Shown: positions 6,063 to 6,130 of the stretch, one piece after another
Layout of the letters: each line of letters starts with the position of its first letter
Position numbering within the stretch: the stretch's first letter is position 1
Source: Treponema sp.
Lineage (GTDB): Bacteria > Spirochaetota > Spirochaetia > Treponematales > Breznakiellaceae
NCBI GenBank assembly: GCA_031275035.1
Contig: JAISPH010000176.1
Location: 1-6,130, forward strand
Direction: 5' to 3'
DNA: 6,130 nt
Position numbers and translations under genes: made by a program
Notes under the pieces: model-generated
What the model saw: the letters and a program-made list of their open reading frames with translations, nothing else
Told to the model about the DNA's origin: nothing
Databases searched by the model: none

Positions 6063-6130
6063 TTCCGGGGGGAAAAAGGGTTATATTTGCAGGATTTTGT
6101 AGTTAAATGTAAACCAATGTCAAGAAACCG

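Larger units (their letters stand above)
5646..6130. other. Gene-poor region upstream of the lipoprotein gene
   Basis: About 485 bases contain no ORF that looks like a real gene. The stretch holds the 5' region of the lipoprotein gene (no promoter stands out), an inverted repeat at 5687-5701, a small imperfect stem CCGCA/TGCGG at 5812-5826, the second block of the 15-bp repeat, and the 21-bp palindrome array. The last ~50 bases become AT-rich and could be a promoter region for a gene beyond the right edge, but I cannot define it. Confidence 0.6.

Overview
The window looks like a piece of chromosome from an anaerobic bacterium, most likely a Treponema-like spirochaete. The pointers are an [FeFe]-hydrogenase maturase (HydF), a Mbeg1-like (DUF2974) protein of a type I associate with treponemes and Firmicutes, a small lipoprotein with a relaxed spirochaete-style lipobox, and fairly GC-rich coding sequence. 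This is inference from gene content; no rRNA or other phylogenetic marker is present. All five confident genes lie on the minus strand, so transcription runs from right to left.

Layout from left to right. Positions 1-239 are a tandem array of a ~116-bp unit carrying two perfect hairpins, and the array seems to continue past the left edge. Next to it, 244-1398 encodes a DUF2974 alpha/beta-hydrolase-like protein with a GHSKGG serine elbow and its own promoter. Then come an aspartase/fumarase-superfamily lyase (1449-2831) and hydF (2833-4062). These two form a tight pair, with the lyase ATG one base after the hydF stop and its ribosome binding site inside hydF. After a 129-bp gap with the hydF promoter comes a RarD-type ten-helix EamA transporter (4192-5070). 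An 80-bp gap with a 15-bp GC-rich tandem repeat follows, then a small secreted lipoprotein of unknown function (5151-5630). Positions 5631-6130 hold no confident gene, but contain an inverted repeat, a second block of the same 15-bp repeat, and a 21-bp-period array of AT-rich palindromes.

How the genes work together. HydF is the GTPase scaffold on which the two-iron subcluster of [FeFe]-hydrogenase is completed. An ammonia-releasing lyase in the same transcript suggests a local ammonium source for the azadithiolate bridge. That is a hypothesis here, not something the sequence proves. The hydrogenase and the other maturases (HydE, HydG) are not in this window. RarD, DUF2974 and the lipoprotein show no clear functional link to the pair.

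The most unusual material is non-coding: three different repeat families within 6 kb, each built on short perfect inverted repeats, and two genes (hydF and the DUF2974 gene) whose best -10 boxes lie exactly 6 nt before the ATG with no Shine-Dalgarno, as expected for leaderless mRNAs.
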